From Streptomyces fagopyri (lineage in GTDB: Bacteria; Actinomycetota; Actinomycetes; Streptomycetales; Streptomycetaceae): a DNA stretch of 64,000 nucleotides. Under the pieces are notes generated by a model. The model did not search any database and was not told where the DNA came from. It saw only the letters and a program-made list of their open reading frames with translations. The DNA lies in contig NZ_CP045643.1 in NCBI RefSeq assembly GCF_009498275.1, forward strand, positions 7,874,001 to 7,938,000. The letters run 5' to 3'. Below are positions 37,962-49,656 of the stretch, piece after piece (position 1 is the stretch's first letter; each line of letters starts with the position of its first letter). The position numbers were made by a program, and so were the translations under genes.

Positions 37962-39035
37962 GTGAAGACCGGTGCCCCCGCGCCCGACGGCGCACTTCCC
38001 GAACGGACGGCCGCAGCGGCCGCCACCAGCCGGCCCCGGTTCCTGGTGCTCGGGCTGCTTGCCATCACCGACGGCCGAGAGACCGTCGTACTCCAGCCCT
38101 CCAAACCGAGTTCGCTGCTCGCCGCGTTACTCCTGCATCCCGGTGCTGTCGTCTCCGCCGACCTGCTCCAGCGCGTGGTCTGGGGAAACCGGCCCCCGGC
38201 CGGCGGCCGGTCGGCTCTGCACACCTGTGTACTGCGACTGCGCCGTCTCTTCGCGAAATACGGCGTCGCCGACCACGCCATCGAGGCCGTTCCCGGCGGC
38301 TACCGGCTGCACGCCGACGCCGACACCCTCGACCTGCTGCGGTTCCGTGAACTGCTGGCCCGGGCCGATGCCGGTGACGATCCGGAGTCGGCGCTGGACC
38401 TGGCGCGGGCCGCGCTGCGTCTGTGGAAGGGCCCTCTCCTCGGCAACGTCCACTCCGACGAGCTCCATCGCGACCACGTGCCGCGCTTGGTCGAGGAGCG
38501 GCTCCTCGCCGTCGAGCGTGTCTTCGACGGCGAACTGCGCCTGGGACGGCACCGGGAGATGATCGCGGAGGCCCGCGAGGCGGTCCGGACCGGTCCCGGC
38601 CACGAGGGGCTGTCCGCCCTGCTCATCGAGGCCCTGTACCGCTCCGGGCGACGTGCCGAGGCCCTCGCCGAGTATCGCAGGATCCACACGTACCTCACGT
38701 CGGAGCTGGGCGTGGAGCCCGGCCCGGCCCTGCGCGATCTGCACGGCGCCGTCCTGCGCGGCGAACCGACCGACGGGCGCAGCGCGTTGCCCGCCGCGGG
38801 CGTACCGCCGTCGGTGGCCGCCGAGGCGCCGGCCGGTCTCGGACGGGCCTCTCCGCCGGCCCCCGGCACCCTGGTCCTGCGCGCGCTCGTCAACGCCGGG
38901 CTGCTGGAAGAGGATCCGTCCGGCCGGTACCGCGTCCACGACCTGCTCCGGCTCTTCGTCCGCGCGGCCGGTGCCAGTCTGCCGGCCGCCGCTCCACCCG
39001 ATCCGACGGACCTCCCCCCGTCGACCGTCGGCTGA
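37962..39035 (+). CDS. SARP-family activator with a vestigial AfsR-type C terminus
   Basis: About 357 residues from GTG 37962 (GAAAGG 5 bases upstream); ATG 37947 is an alternative. Residues about 25-120 are the OmpR-like winged helix of SARPs (LLAALLLHPGAVVSADLLQRVVWGNRPP, LHTCVLRLRRLF, GGYRLHAD). About 125-270 form the bacterial transcriptional activation domain (BTAD: FRELLARADA, LIEALYRSGRRAEALAEYRRIHTYLTSELGVEPGPALRDLH). The last 60 residues contain NAGLLEEDPSGRYRVHDLLRLFVRA, which resembles the winged-helix end of the AfsR NTPase domain with the P-loop portion deleted. Position at the head of the RiPP operon makes it the pathway activator. Confidence 0.88.
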   Translation: MKTGAPAPDGALPERTAAAAATSRPRFLVLGLLAITDGRETVVLQPSKPSSLLAALLLHPGAVVSADLLQRVVWGNRPPAGGRSALHTCVLRLRRLFAKYGVADHAIEAVPGGYRLHADADTLDLLRFRELLARADAGDDPESALDLARAALRLWKGPLLGNVHSDELHRDHVPRLVEERLLAVERVFDGELRLGRHREMIAEAREAVRTGPGHEGLSALLIEALYRSGRRAEALAEYRRIHTYLTSELGVEPGPALRDLHGAVLRGEPTDGRSALPAAGVPPSVAAEAPAGLGRASPPAPGTLVLRALVNAGLLEEDPSGRYRVHDLLRLFVRAAGASLPAAAPPDPTDLPPSTVG

Positions 39036-39070
39036 CCGTCCCCCCCGCTCTATGGAGGTTTCCGCACCCC

Positions 39071-41611
39071 ATGGCCAACGCTCCCGCGTCCTACGAGGAG
39101 ATCGCTCAGTCGCGGCCCCGCATCCGCAGGGACGTCCTGTTCACCCGGACTCCGTCCGGGGTGCTCTTCCACAACGCCCACGGCGGGTTCAACGTCGTCA
39201 CACAGTCCGCCTACCGCTTCGCCACGCTGATCGTGCCGCACTTCGACGGCGAGCGCCGGGTCGAGGAACTCTGCGTCGGCCTGGGGGACAAGCAGCGCGA
39301 CATGGTGGTCCAACTCGTGCGCGCACTCTACGCGCGTGGTTTCGCCCGGGACGCCGCGCTCACCATTCCGGCGGAGACCCTGTCGCCGCAGGTGGAGAAT
39401 CGTTTCGCCCATCAGCTCGACTACCTCGACCACTACGCGGACGACGCGCCCGGCCGTTTCCTGCGCTTCCGTTCCACTCCGGTCGCCGTGCTGGGCGACG
39501 ACGCCCTGGCGCGCTGGGCGGCGCTCGGCCTGCTCCGCAACGGCTGCGCCGCGGTGGCCGTCACCGAACACGATGAGCCGTCCGACGTGCTCTCCCGCGA
39601 ACTCCACGGCGTCGAGGGCGTGTCCGACCTCGACGCGGAGGCCGCCGCCCTCGCCGGAGCGGGTTGCGCGCCGCGGCTGGTCCGCCTGCCCGCGCCCGGC
39701 GCGGCGACACTCGTCGAGGAGACCTCGCCGGTGGCTCCCGCCGTCTCGACGGGCGCGGACGCCGAAGACCCCCGCACCGCGGGTGCCCGGTCCGGTGACG
39801 GGACGTACGGCTGGCAGGACCTCGACGGCTGGGACACCGTCCTGGTCACCGGTGCCGCCGGGCGCCGCCAGCTGCTCCGGCTGCTCGCCGAGGGCGTGCC
39901 CGAGGGCCGCCGTCTGCTGGGCGCCTGGACCTTCGGCAACCGTGCCGTCGTCGGCCCCGTGATGACCACCGGTACCGTCGGCTGCTGGTGCTGCGCGGCC
40001 CTGCGGCTCGGTGCGGGCGCCGACGCCGCGGACAGCGCGGAACTGTGGGCCTCCGTCGGCCCCGCCACACCGCTCGGCGCCCCCGCGCACGACCTCACCG
40101 GTCCGCTCGCGGGCATGCTCGGCAACCTCCTCGCCTTCGAGGTGTTCCGCCTCGCCACCGGGGCGCTGCCCGCCGAGACCCGCAACCAGATAGTGGTCCA
40201 GGACCTCGACTCGCTCGACGTACTGACCGAACCGCTGCTGCCGCACCCCCGCTGCCCGTACTGCGCAGCCGGGAACACCGCCGCGGTCCAGGATCCCGGC
40301 GCGGTCGACATCACCACCGGGGACAGAACCACCGGCGACAAAGCGACCGTCGGTACAACCGCCAGCGGCGGCACCGCCGTCGGGAACGCCGTCGTCGAGA
40401 ATCCCGCCGCCGGGAGGGCCGTCGCGCGGAACACCGGCCCCGCCGAACCCGCCGCCCCGCCCGGCGACGTCCTGCGCGCGCCCCACCCGGACGACGAGCC
40501 CGCCGCGCCGCCCGGGGACGGGGCCGCCGACGAGGACGCCGCCCGGACCCTGCTCACGGCACTCGAGGAGCGCGACGTCCTCGTCCACGAGCGGGCCGGT
40601 GTCTTCACCGCGTTCGCCGACGACGACTGGGAGCAGACACCCCTCAAGCTCAGCACCGTCCGCCTCGGTGTCGGCCCGGGGCGGGTGCGCCGGGTCTGCG
40701 CCGCCGACGTCCACACCGTGGCCGGCGCCCGTCTCACGGCTCTCTTCCGGGCCGCGGAGGTCTACGCCGAACACGTCGTCCCGCCCCGGGTGTTCGACGC
40801 GCCCGGCCTCCGGGCCGCCGTCGGCAGGTGGACGCGCGTCGCGCCGCCCGAACTGGCCCTCTCCAGCGGTCTCGACGTACCGGCGGACCGGGTCGCGCAC
40901 TGGAGCGAGGCCGTCTCCCTGACCGACGGACGGACCGTGCTGGTGCCGACGGCCGCCGTCCGCACCCTGGGCGGCTGGAACAACCTGGGCCTGTTCGAGC
41001 GCAGCTCGGCCGGCACCGGCGCCGCCGGCAGCCCGCGCGCCGCGCTGGCCCGAGCCCTCACGACCGCGCTCGCCCTCGACGCGTCGCGCGGCGCCGTCCG
41101 CCGCACCGCCCCGGTGCCGACCGTGGACCACGCCTCCCTCACGGCCGACCCCGAACTGCTCTTCCTGCTGCGTTCCGCGGACAACCTCGGCGTCACCGTC
41201 GAGATCCTCGACCTCACCGCGGCCGGCGGCGGTCTGCTGCCCGTCACTCTGGCCCGCCTCACCGATCCGGCGACCGGAGCGGTCCGCTGGGCGACCGGCG
41301 GCGGTCTCCGGCACCGCGATGCCGTACTGGAGGCCCTGCGCGACCTGCTCGGCGCCGAGCAGGTGCGCCGTGCCGCGGACGGCCCCGACACCGGCGACCC
41401 GATGTGGGCCGACCTGGACGCCGGAACCCTCGTCGCCGAGGGCACCGTACCGCTGCCGGACAGCGGCACCACCTGGGCCGCCGTGCTCGACGGCCTCGCC
41501 GCCGCGGGCCGGGACGCCCTCGCGGTGCCGGTGCCCGCCCCCGACCTCGCCGCCGGCCACATCCACACGGCACGCGTCCTGCTCACCCGCGGAGCGCCCT
41601 GTGCCGACTGA
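39071..41611 (+). CDS. RiPP E1/ThiF-like leader-binding protein fused to degenerate YcaO-like domain
   Basis: 846 residues. The N terminus (about 8-95; RIRRDVLFTRTPSGVLFHNAHGGFNVV ...) is an RRE-like winged helix for leader binding. About 130-400 is an E1/ThiF-like domain of the ocin-ThiF type with zinc cysteines C305/C307/C308 (CWCC) and C395/C398 (CPYC). A low-complexity linker (about 405-485) follows. The C-terminal part (about 490-846) looks like a YcaO fold without the ATP-binding E-x-x-E-R motifs: VHTVAGARLTALFRAAEVYAE, RAALARALTTALAL. It would deliver the precursor to the cyclodehydratases. ATG 39071; an extended frame to 38423 overlaps the SARP gene and is rejected. First structural gene of the operon. 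Confidence 0.82.
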   Translation: MANAPASYEEIAQSRPRIRRDVLFTRTPSGVLFHNAHGGFNVVTQSAYRFATLIVPHFDGERRVEELCVGLGDKQRDMVVQLVRALYARGFARDAALTIPAETLSPQVENRFAHQLDYLDHYADDAPGRFLRFRSTPVAVLGDDALARWAALGLLRNGCAAVAVTEHDEPSDVLSRELHGVEGVSDLDAEAAALAGAGCAPRLVRLPAPGAATLVEETSPVAPAVSTGADAEDPRTAGARSGDGTYGWQDLDGWDTVLVTGAAGRRQLLRLLAEGVPEGRRLLGAWTFGNRAVVGPVMTTGTVGCWCCAALRLGAGADAADSAELWASVGPATPLGAPAHDLTGPLAGMLGNLLAFEVFRLATGALPAETRNQIVVQDLDSLDVLTEPLLPHPRCPYCAAGNTAAVQDPGAVDITTGDRTTGDKATVGTTASGGTAVGNAVVENPAAGRAVARNTGPAEPAAPPGDVLRAPHPDDEPAAPPGDGAADEDAARTLLTALEERDVLVHERAGVFTAFADDDWEQTPLKLSTVRLGVGPGRVRRVCAADVHTVAGARLTALFRAAEVYAEHVVPPRVFDAPGLRAAVGRWTRVAPPELALSSGLDVPADRVAHWSEAVSLTDGRTVLVPTAAVRTLGGWNNLGLFERSSAGTGAAGSPRAALARALTTALALDASRGAVRRTAPVPTVDHASLTADPELLFLLRSADNLGVTVEILDLTAAGGGLLPVTLARLTDPATGAVRWATGGGLRHRDAVLEALRDLLGAEQVRRAADGPDTGDPMWADLDAGTLVAEGTVPLPDSGTTWAAVLDGLAAAGRDALAVPVPAPDLAAGHIHTARVLLTRGAPCAD

Positions 41612-43556
41612 GACCGAGGCCGCGCCGCGAGAACGGGCCGCGCCCCTCGGACCGTCGGCCGACCGGTCGTGGGACGAGGTCTGCGCCGCGCTGACCGCCG
41701 CCCTCGCGGAGCGCGCGGGGCGCCACCCCGGCACGCCGTCGGCCGTGGTGACCCCGCTCGGCCGTCGCGACGAACTGAACGCCGGAGCAGCCGAGTTCAC
41801 GCCCGACGTCGTACAGGTCGGGCTGTACGGGCACCATGCCGTGGTCGGCCCGCCGGCCGCGGAGGGCGGTCCGGGCTGTCCCGGGTGTCTGGCCCGCCGC
41901 TGGCAGTCGGTGCGGGCCGGATACCTGCGGGACGCCATCGAGAGCGGCGGGGAGACCCGGGCCACCGGCACCCCGCCCTGGCGGACCGACTTCGTGGTGG
42001 ACGCCCTGTCCGCCCTCGTCGCGGCGGCGGCCCGGCGGCCCCGCGCCGCCCGCCATCCGTGGGTCCGGCTGCTGGACCTGGAGACGCTGCGCGTCGCCCG
42101 GTTCCCGCTGGTGCCGGACGGGGAGTGCCCGTCCTGCGGAGCACGCCCCGACGACAGCGCCGAGGCCGCCCGCGTCACCCTGGAGCCCAGCCCCAAGCAC
42201 GCCCCGGACAGCTTCCGGCTGCGCCCCCTCGGCGCCTACGACCTGGCGCCGGAGGCGTTCGCCAACCCCGTCACCGGGATGCTCGGCCCGTCCGTCGTAC
42301 CCGATCTGACGTCCGCCTCGACCTCCTCCACGGTCGGCGCGTTCACCACCCGCTCGGGCGACTACCTGCGGGAGTGCTACTGGGGCGGTCACACCGGTAC
42401 GTACGGCGCGAGCGTACGGGTCGGACTGCTGGAAGGACTTGAGCGGTACGCCGGGATGCGGGCGAGGGCCAAGCGCACCGCGGTGACCGCGACCTTCGAC
42501 GACCTCGGCGACACGGCGCTCGACCCGCGCGTCACCGGTCTCTACTCCGACACCTTCCACGCCGCCGAGCCGGACGCGCCGCGCTTCGCCCCGGACCGTC
42601 CCGTGCGATGGGTGTGGGGCTGGTCGCTGCGCGAGGACCGGCCGGTCCTCGTACCGGAGGTCGTGGCGTACTACCACGCGCCGGGTGGCGTCCGGCGGCG
42701 CTTCGTCCAGGAGAGCTCCAACGGCTGTGCCTCCGGCGGCAGTCTCGCCGAGGCCGTCTACCACGGACTGATGGAGACCATCGAGCGCGACGCGTTCCTG
42801 CTGGCCTGGTTCGGCCGGGCCCGGCTGCCCGAGATCGACCCGTCGAGCAGCGTCCGGCCGGCGACCCGCGCCATGGTCGACCGGCTGGCGATGTACGGCT
42901 ACCGGGCGAGGTTCTTCGACACCCGCGTCACCTTCCCGGTGCCCGTGGTGACCGCGGTCGCCGAACGCGTCGACGGCGGACCGGGGTTGCTCTGCTTCGG
43001 CGCGGGTGCCTCCCTCGACCCGGAGGACGCGCTCGCCGGCGGGCTCTGCGAGATCGCCACCGACTCCGTCAACCTCCGCCGCCGTACCGCCCGCGAGGAA
43101 CGCCGACTGCGCCGCATGGCCGACGACTTCGACGAGGTGCGCGTGCTCCACGACCACCCCCTCCTGTACGGGCTGCCCGAGATGGGCCGGTACACCGACT
43201 TCCTGCTGCGCGGCCGGGATCCGGCGGACCGGGTGCGGCTCGCCTCGCTCGCCTCCGGGCCGGGTGCCCTGCCCGTCTCGACCGATCTCCGGGACGACGT
43301 GGAGGCGTGCGTCGGCGCGGTGACGGCGCGGGGGTTCGACGTGGTGGTGGTCGACCAGACCGTCGCCGAACAGCGGGCCCTCGGCTTCCACACGGTCAAG
43401 GTCCTGGTGCCCGGCCTGGTCCCGATCGACTTCGGCTGGAGCCGGCAGCGCGGCCCTCTGATGCCCCGTGTCCGCACCGCGCTGCGCGAGGCCGGACTGC
43501 GGGACGACGACCTGCCGCCGGACGGCCTCAACCCGGCCCCGCATCCGTTCCCTTGA
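41601..43556 (+). CDS. YcaO cyclodehydratase 1 (azoline-forming)
   Basis: 651 residues. An N-terminal zinc-binding part of E1-like origin has C93/C96 (CPGC) and C176/C179 (CPSC). The YcaO domain (about 215-651) shows the ATP/Mg motifs LLEGLERYAG and SSNGCASGGSLAEAVYHGLMETIERDAF. The protein ends in NPAPHPFP, giving the C-terminal P-x-P-x-P that is needed for cyclodehydration in azoline-forming YcaO enzymes. It would convert Cys/Ser/Thr of the core to thiazolines/oxazolines with ATP. GTG at 41601 overlaps the preceding stop by 11 bp; GGAG upstream. Confidence 0.9.
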   Translation: MPTETEAAPRERAAPLGPSADRSWDEVCAALTAALAERAGRHPGTPSAVVTPLGRRDELNAGAAEFTPDVVQVGLYGHHAVVGPPAAEGGPGCPGCLARRWQSVRAGYLRDAIESGGETRATGTPPWRTDFVVDALSALVAAAARRPRAARHPWVRLLDLETLRVARFPLVPDGECPSCGARPDDSAEAARVTLEPSPKHAPDSFRLRPLGAYDLAPEAFANPVTGMLGPSVVPDLTSASTSSTVGAFTTRSGDYLRECYWGGHTGTYGASVRVGLLEGLERYAGMRARAKRTAVTATFDDLGDTALDPRVTGLYSDTFHAAEPDAPRFAPDRPVRWVWGWSLREDRPVLVPEVVAYYHAPGGVRRRFVQESSNGCASGGSLAEAVYHGLMETIERDAFLLAWFGRARLPEIDPSSSVRPATRAMVDRLAMYGYRARFFDTRVTFPVPVVTAVAERVDGGPGLLCFGAGASLDPEDALAGGLCEIATDSVNLRRRTAREERRLRRMADDFDEVRVLHDHPLLYGLPEMGRYTDFLLRGRDPADRVRLASLASGPGALPVSTDLRDDVEACVGAVTARGFDVVVVDQTVAEQRALGFHTVKVLVPGLVPIDFGWSRQRGPLMPRVRTALREAGLRDDDLPPDGLNPAPHPFP

Positions 43557-43758
43557 CCGCGGCCCCCGTCGAGTGAGCGACACAGCGGTCCCCGGCATCG
43601 GCGCCCGCCGAGCCACCGGTACGCCGGCCCCCGACCTCCGCGCCCGCCACGGGACCGACGCACCAGCCCCCGACCTGGACACCAACCACCGTCCGGCGCA
43701 CGGCACTTCAGCCGACGGCACCGACCACAGACGAGCACGAACAGAAGAGGGAGTGACC

Positions 43759-45348
43759 GTGGGATACGCCCATGAGTACGCGACCGCGGTGATGCGGCGG
43801 GGCCGGGTCCCCATGGAGCCGGCCGACTTCGTCCCCGACTGGTCCGACCGTCCCCGCAAGGGCAAGTTCTTCCCGGGCGCCGCGTCCGTGCCGCTGCCCG
43901 ACGGCGGCTGCGCCGAGGACGCGACCCTCGGCCGGGGCCTGTTCGGCAAGACCGGCACCGGAGCGTTCACGCTGCCCTTGCTCGGCGCGATGCTCCGCGA
44001 CTCCTACGGTCTGACCGGGCGCCGCCTCGCCGTCCAGGCCAACACCGACCTGGGTTCCCTGCCGTTCTACTCGCACGCCAACTGGTCGCGCGGCACCGCC
44101 TCCGGCGGCGGCCTCTACCCCATCGGCGTGCACTGGATCAGCGGGGCGGGCGGGCCCCTGACACCGGGCGTCTACTACTACGACACTCCGCACCACCGCG
44201 TGACCCGGCTCCTTTCGGGTGACGTGAGCGCGGAGGTCCGCACCGCCCTCGGCGACCTGGAGGAAGCCGCCGGGACCGACCAGTTCCTCGTCCTCGGCGT
44301 GACGTTCTGGCAGAACTCCTTCAAGTACAACAGCTTCTGCTACCACGCCGTGACGATGGACATCGGCGCCCTCGTGCAGACCTGGCGCATGTGGGCCCGC
44401 GCGCACGGCCTCCACCTCGGCAGCGCCCTCTGGTTCGACGAGCCCCGGCTCGGCCGCCTGCTCGGGCTGACTCCCGACGAGGACGGCGTGTTCGCCGTCG
44501 TACCCCTGCGCTGGGACGGCACCCCTCCGGCGACACCGGCACCGCCGGCTCCCGGCGCCGTCGTCCGGCAGGTGCCCGACGAGAAGTCCCGCCGGGTGCT
44601 GTCCTTCCCGACCCTGCGCCGCATCCACGCCGCCACCCTGGACGGCGCCGCCGACCGGCCCGCCCCCGGAGTCCTGGACGGCTCCCTCGCCCTGCCCGCC
44701 ACACGCGGCGACCGCGTCCCGCTGCCGGAACCTCCGCCGCTGGAGGTCCCCGTACGCAGGGCGCTGCGTGAACGCCGCAGCAGCTTCGGGCGGTTCACGT
44801 CCGTCGAGCCGCTCGACGCCGCCCGGCTCTCCGCCACGCTGCGGGCCGCGGTCGCCGCGAGCACCCTCGACAGCGACGCGGAAACACCGGGCGGCGCGCC
44901 CCTGACCCGGCTCTGCGTCTTCGTCAACCATGTCCGTGACGTGCCCGCCGGACTCTACGAGTACGACCCGGAAGCCGGCGAACTGGTGCTGCTGAAGGCG
45001 GGCGACCACGGCCCGTTCCTCCAGCGGAACTACTTCCTCGCCAACTACAACGTGGAGCAGGCGGCGGCCGTCCTGGTGCCCGTGGCCCGCACCCACGCCG
45101 TGCTGGACGCCGTCGGGGACCGTGGCTACCGCCTGGTCAACGCGGTCGTCGGCGCCGTCGCCCAGGCCGTCTACACCACCGCCTCCGCGGCGGACACCGG
45201 CTGCGGTGTCGCCCTCGGCTTCGACAGCGTCTCGTTCGAGGAGGAACTCGGGCTGGCTCAGCGGGACGAGATCCCGCTGCTGATCATGATGATCGGCCAC
45301 GAACGCCCCCGCTCCGCCGACTACCGCTACGACATCGTCGCGCCGTGA
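43759..45348 (+). CDS. SagB-type FMN-dependent azoline dehydrogenase
   Basis: 529 residues, nitroreductase fold duplicated. N-terminal half: [23 protein letters not shown] and [26 protein letters not shown]-terminal half: [13 protein letters not shown] (FMN-contacting Arg/Ser) and [28 protein letters not shown]. Such enzymes oxidise azolines to azoles. I start at GTG 43759 because AGAGG lies 8 bases upstream; GTG 43753 is too close to that site, and a frame extension to 43573 is Pro/Ala-rich without a ribosome site. 202 bp after the YcaO gene, so the operon may have a secondary signal here. Confidence 0.9.
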   Translation: MGYAHEYATAVMRRGRVPMEPADFVPDWSDRPRKGKFFPGAASVPLPDGGCAEDATLGRGLFGKTGTGAFTLPLLGAMLRDSYGLTGRRLAVQANTDLGSLPFYSHANWSRGTASGGGLYPIGVHWISGAGGPLTPGVYYYDTPHHRVTRLLSGDVSAEVRTALGDLEEAAGTDQFLVLGVTFWQNSFKYNSFCYHAVTMDIGALVQTWRMWARAHGLHLGSALWFDEPRLGRLLGLTPDEDGVFAVVPLRWDGTPPATPAPPAPGAVVRQVPDEKSRRVLSFPTLRRIHAATLDGAADRPAPGVLDGSLALPATRGDRVPLPEPPPLEVPVRRALRERRSSFGRFTSVEPLDAARLSATLRAAVAASTLDSDAETPGGAPLTRLCVFVNHVRDVPAGLYEYDPEAGELVLLKAGDHGPFLQRNYFLANYNVEQAAAVLVPVARTHAVLDAVGDRGYRLVNAVVGAVAQAVYTTASAADTGCGVALGFDSVSFEEELGLAQRDEIPLLIMMIGHERPRSADYRYDIVAP

Positions 45349-45496
45349 CCCGAAGCCGCGTCCGGCCTCGCGGTCCCGTCCCGCCCCGAAGCCCCGTCCC
45401 GCCCCCGCGCCACCGGTCGACCCGCCGGGCCCACCGCGGACGGCGGCCCACCCCGCACGACAGACGGCAGCACACCCCACACGAAAGGGGGAGGGC

Positions 45497-48456
<2,960 letters not shown>

Positions 48457-48460
<4 letters not shown>

Positions 48461-49656
48461 CCGCACCCACCGCTTCCGCTTCCCCCGCCACCCCCGGCGG
48501 GCAGGCCGACGACGTCCCCGGCGACTGGCTCGCCGTCCACGTCTTCTACGCCGCCAGCCCCCGGCCGCTGCTTCTGCAATGCGTCAAGCCGCTGGTGGAC
48601 GACCTCACCGAGGAGGGGCTGCTCGCCGGGTACTTCTTCATCAACTACTGGCTGGAAGGCCCGCATCTGCGGCTGCGGCTGCGCCCCCGGCGGGCCGCCG
48701 ACGCCCCCGTCGTCCGGGAGCGGGCCCACGCCGCGCTCGACGCGTTCCTGCGGGAACGGCCCGCGCTGTACGAGGTGAAGGCGGGCTTCCTCGCCGAGCT
48801 CTACGAGACCCTGTTCACCCTGGAGTACACCGAGGACCAGCGGGCGGAGTTCCTCGGCTCCGACGGACGCATGCGGCTGCGCCCCAACAACAGCTTCGAG
48901 GACCGGCCTTACGAGCCCGAGTACGGCAAGTACGGTGGCCCCAGCGGCATCTCGCTCGCGGAGTGGCACTTCCAGCACTCCAGCGATCTGGTCGTCGAGG
49001 CGGCGCGCAGCATGAACATCCACCTGCGCACCGTGCTCCTCGGTCTCTCCGCCCAGCTGATGATGGTCATGTCCGGCACCTTCCTCCAGGACGACGAGGG
49101 GCTGCTCGCCTTCCTCGACCGCTACCACGCCTTCTGGGACCGGGCGTTCACCGGGACCAACTACACCGCGGACCAGGGCTACGACCGTGCCTACACCGCG
49201 ATGGGCGCGAGCCTCCCCGAGCGTTTCCGCCGCATCCGGGACGCGGTGTCGCGGGGCGAGACCGAGCGGCTCCCCGCGTTCCTGCGGGGCTGGGCCGAGC
49301 ACTGCGCCGAACTGCGCGACCGGGCCCTGGAACTGACCCTGGGCGGCGAACTCACCTTCCGGGCCTGGGACGACAGCCGCGACATCCACCCGACCGATCC
49401 CGCCCACGCGCTGCCGATGCTGCTCTCGCCGTACATGCACATGACCAACAATCGGCTGAGCATGACCATCCGTGACGAGGCCTTCCTCTCCTACGTCCTG
49501 GCCCGCGCCCTGCGCGACGAGGCGCCGGGGGACACGGGGACCGCTGGGGACGCGGAGGCCCCTGGGGACGTGGGGGAGGCGGGCGGAACGGGTGGGAACG
49601 GGCCGGGCGCCGAGCGCGCGCCGGGCGCCGTCCGGGTGCCGGGGAGCGAGGGGTGA
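48457..49656 (+). CDS. LanB C-terminal-like (thiopeptide-type, SpaB_C) elimination protein
   Basis: 399 residues. [46 protein letters not shown] and the C-terminal [11 protein letters not shown] are the pattern of the thiopeptide-type/SpaB_C family. Members either eliminate glutamate from glutamylated Ser/Thr or, in thiopeptide clusters, build the pyridine ring. As the LanB N part here has no elimination domain and this is the only SpaB_C protein in the window, elimination is the likely role. A Gly/Ala-rich tail (about 370-399) ends the protein. ATG 48457 and the next GTG both overlap neighbouring stops by 4 bp. Confidence 0.85.

Noticed and set aside
38423..39070. Upstream extension of the E1-like gene
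   Set aside because: Arg/Pro-rich, overlaps the SARP gene in another frame; the ATG at 39071 begins the RRE-like domain.
39050..42196. Very long open frame on the minus strand (1048 codons)
   Set aside because: Antisense to the E1-like and YcaO genes; translation is Gly/Arg/Val-rich without motifs. High GC content removes stop codons in the complementary frame.
43573..43758. Possible earlier start of the SagB-type gene
   Set aside because: No ribosome site, Pro/Ala/Arg-rich low-complexity translation; AGAGG points to 43759.
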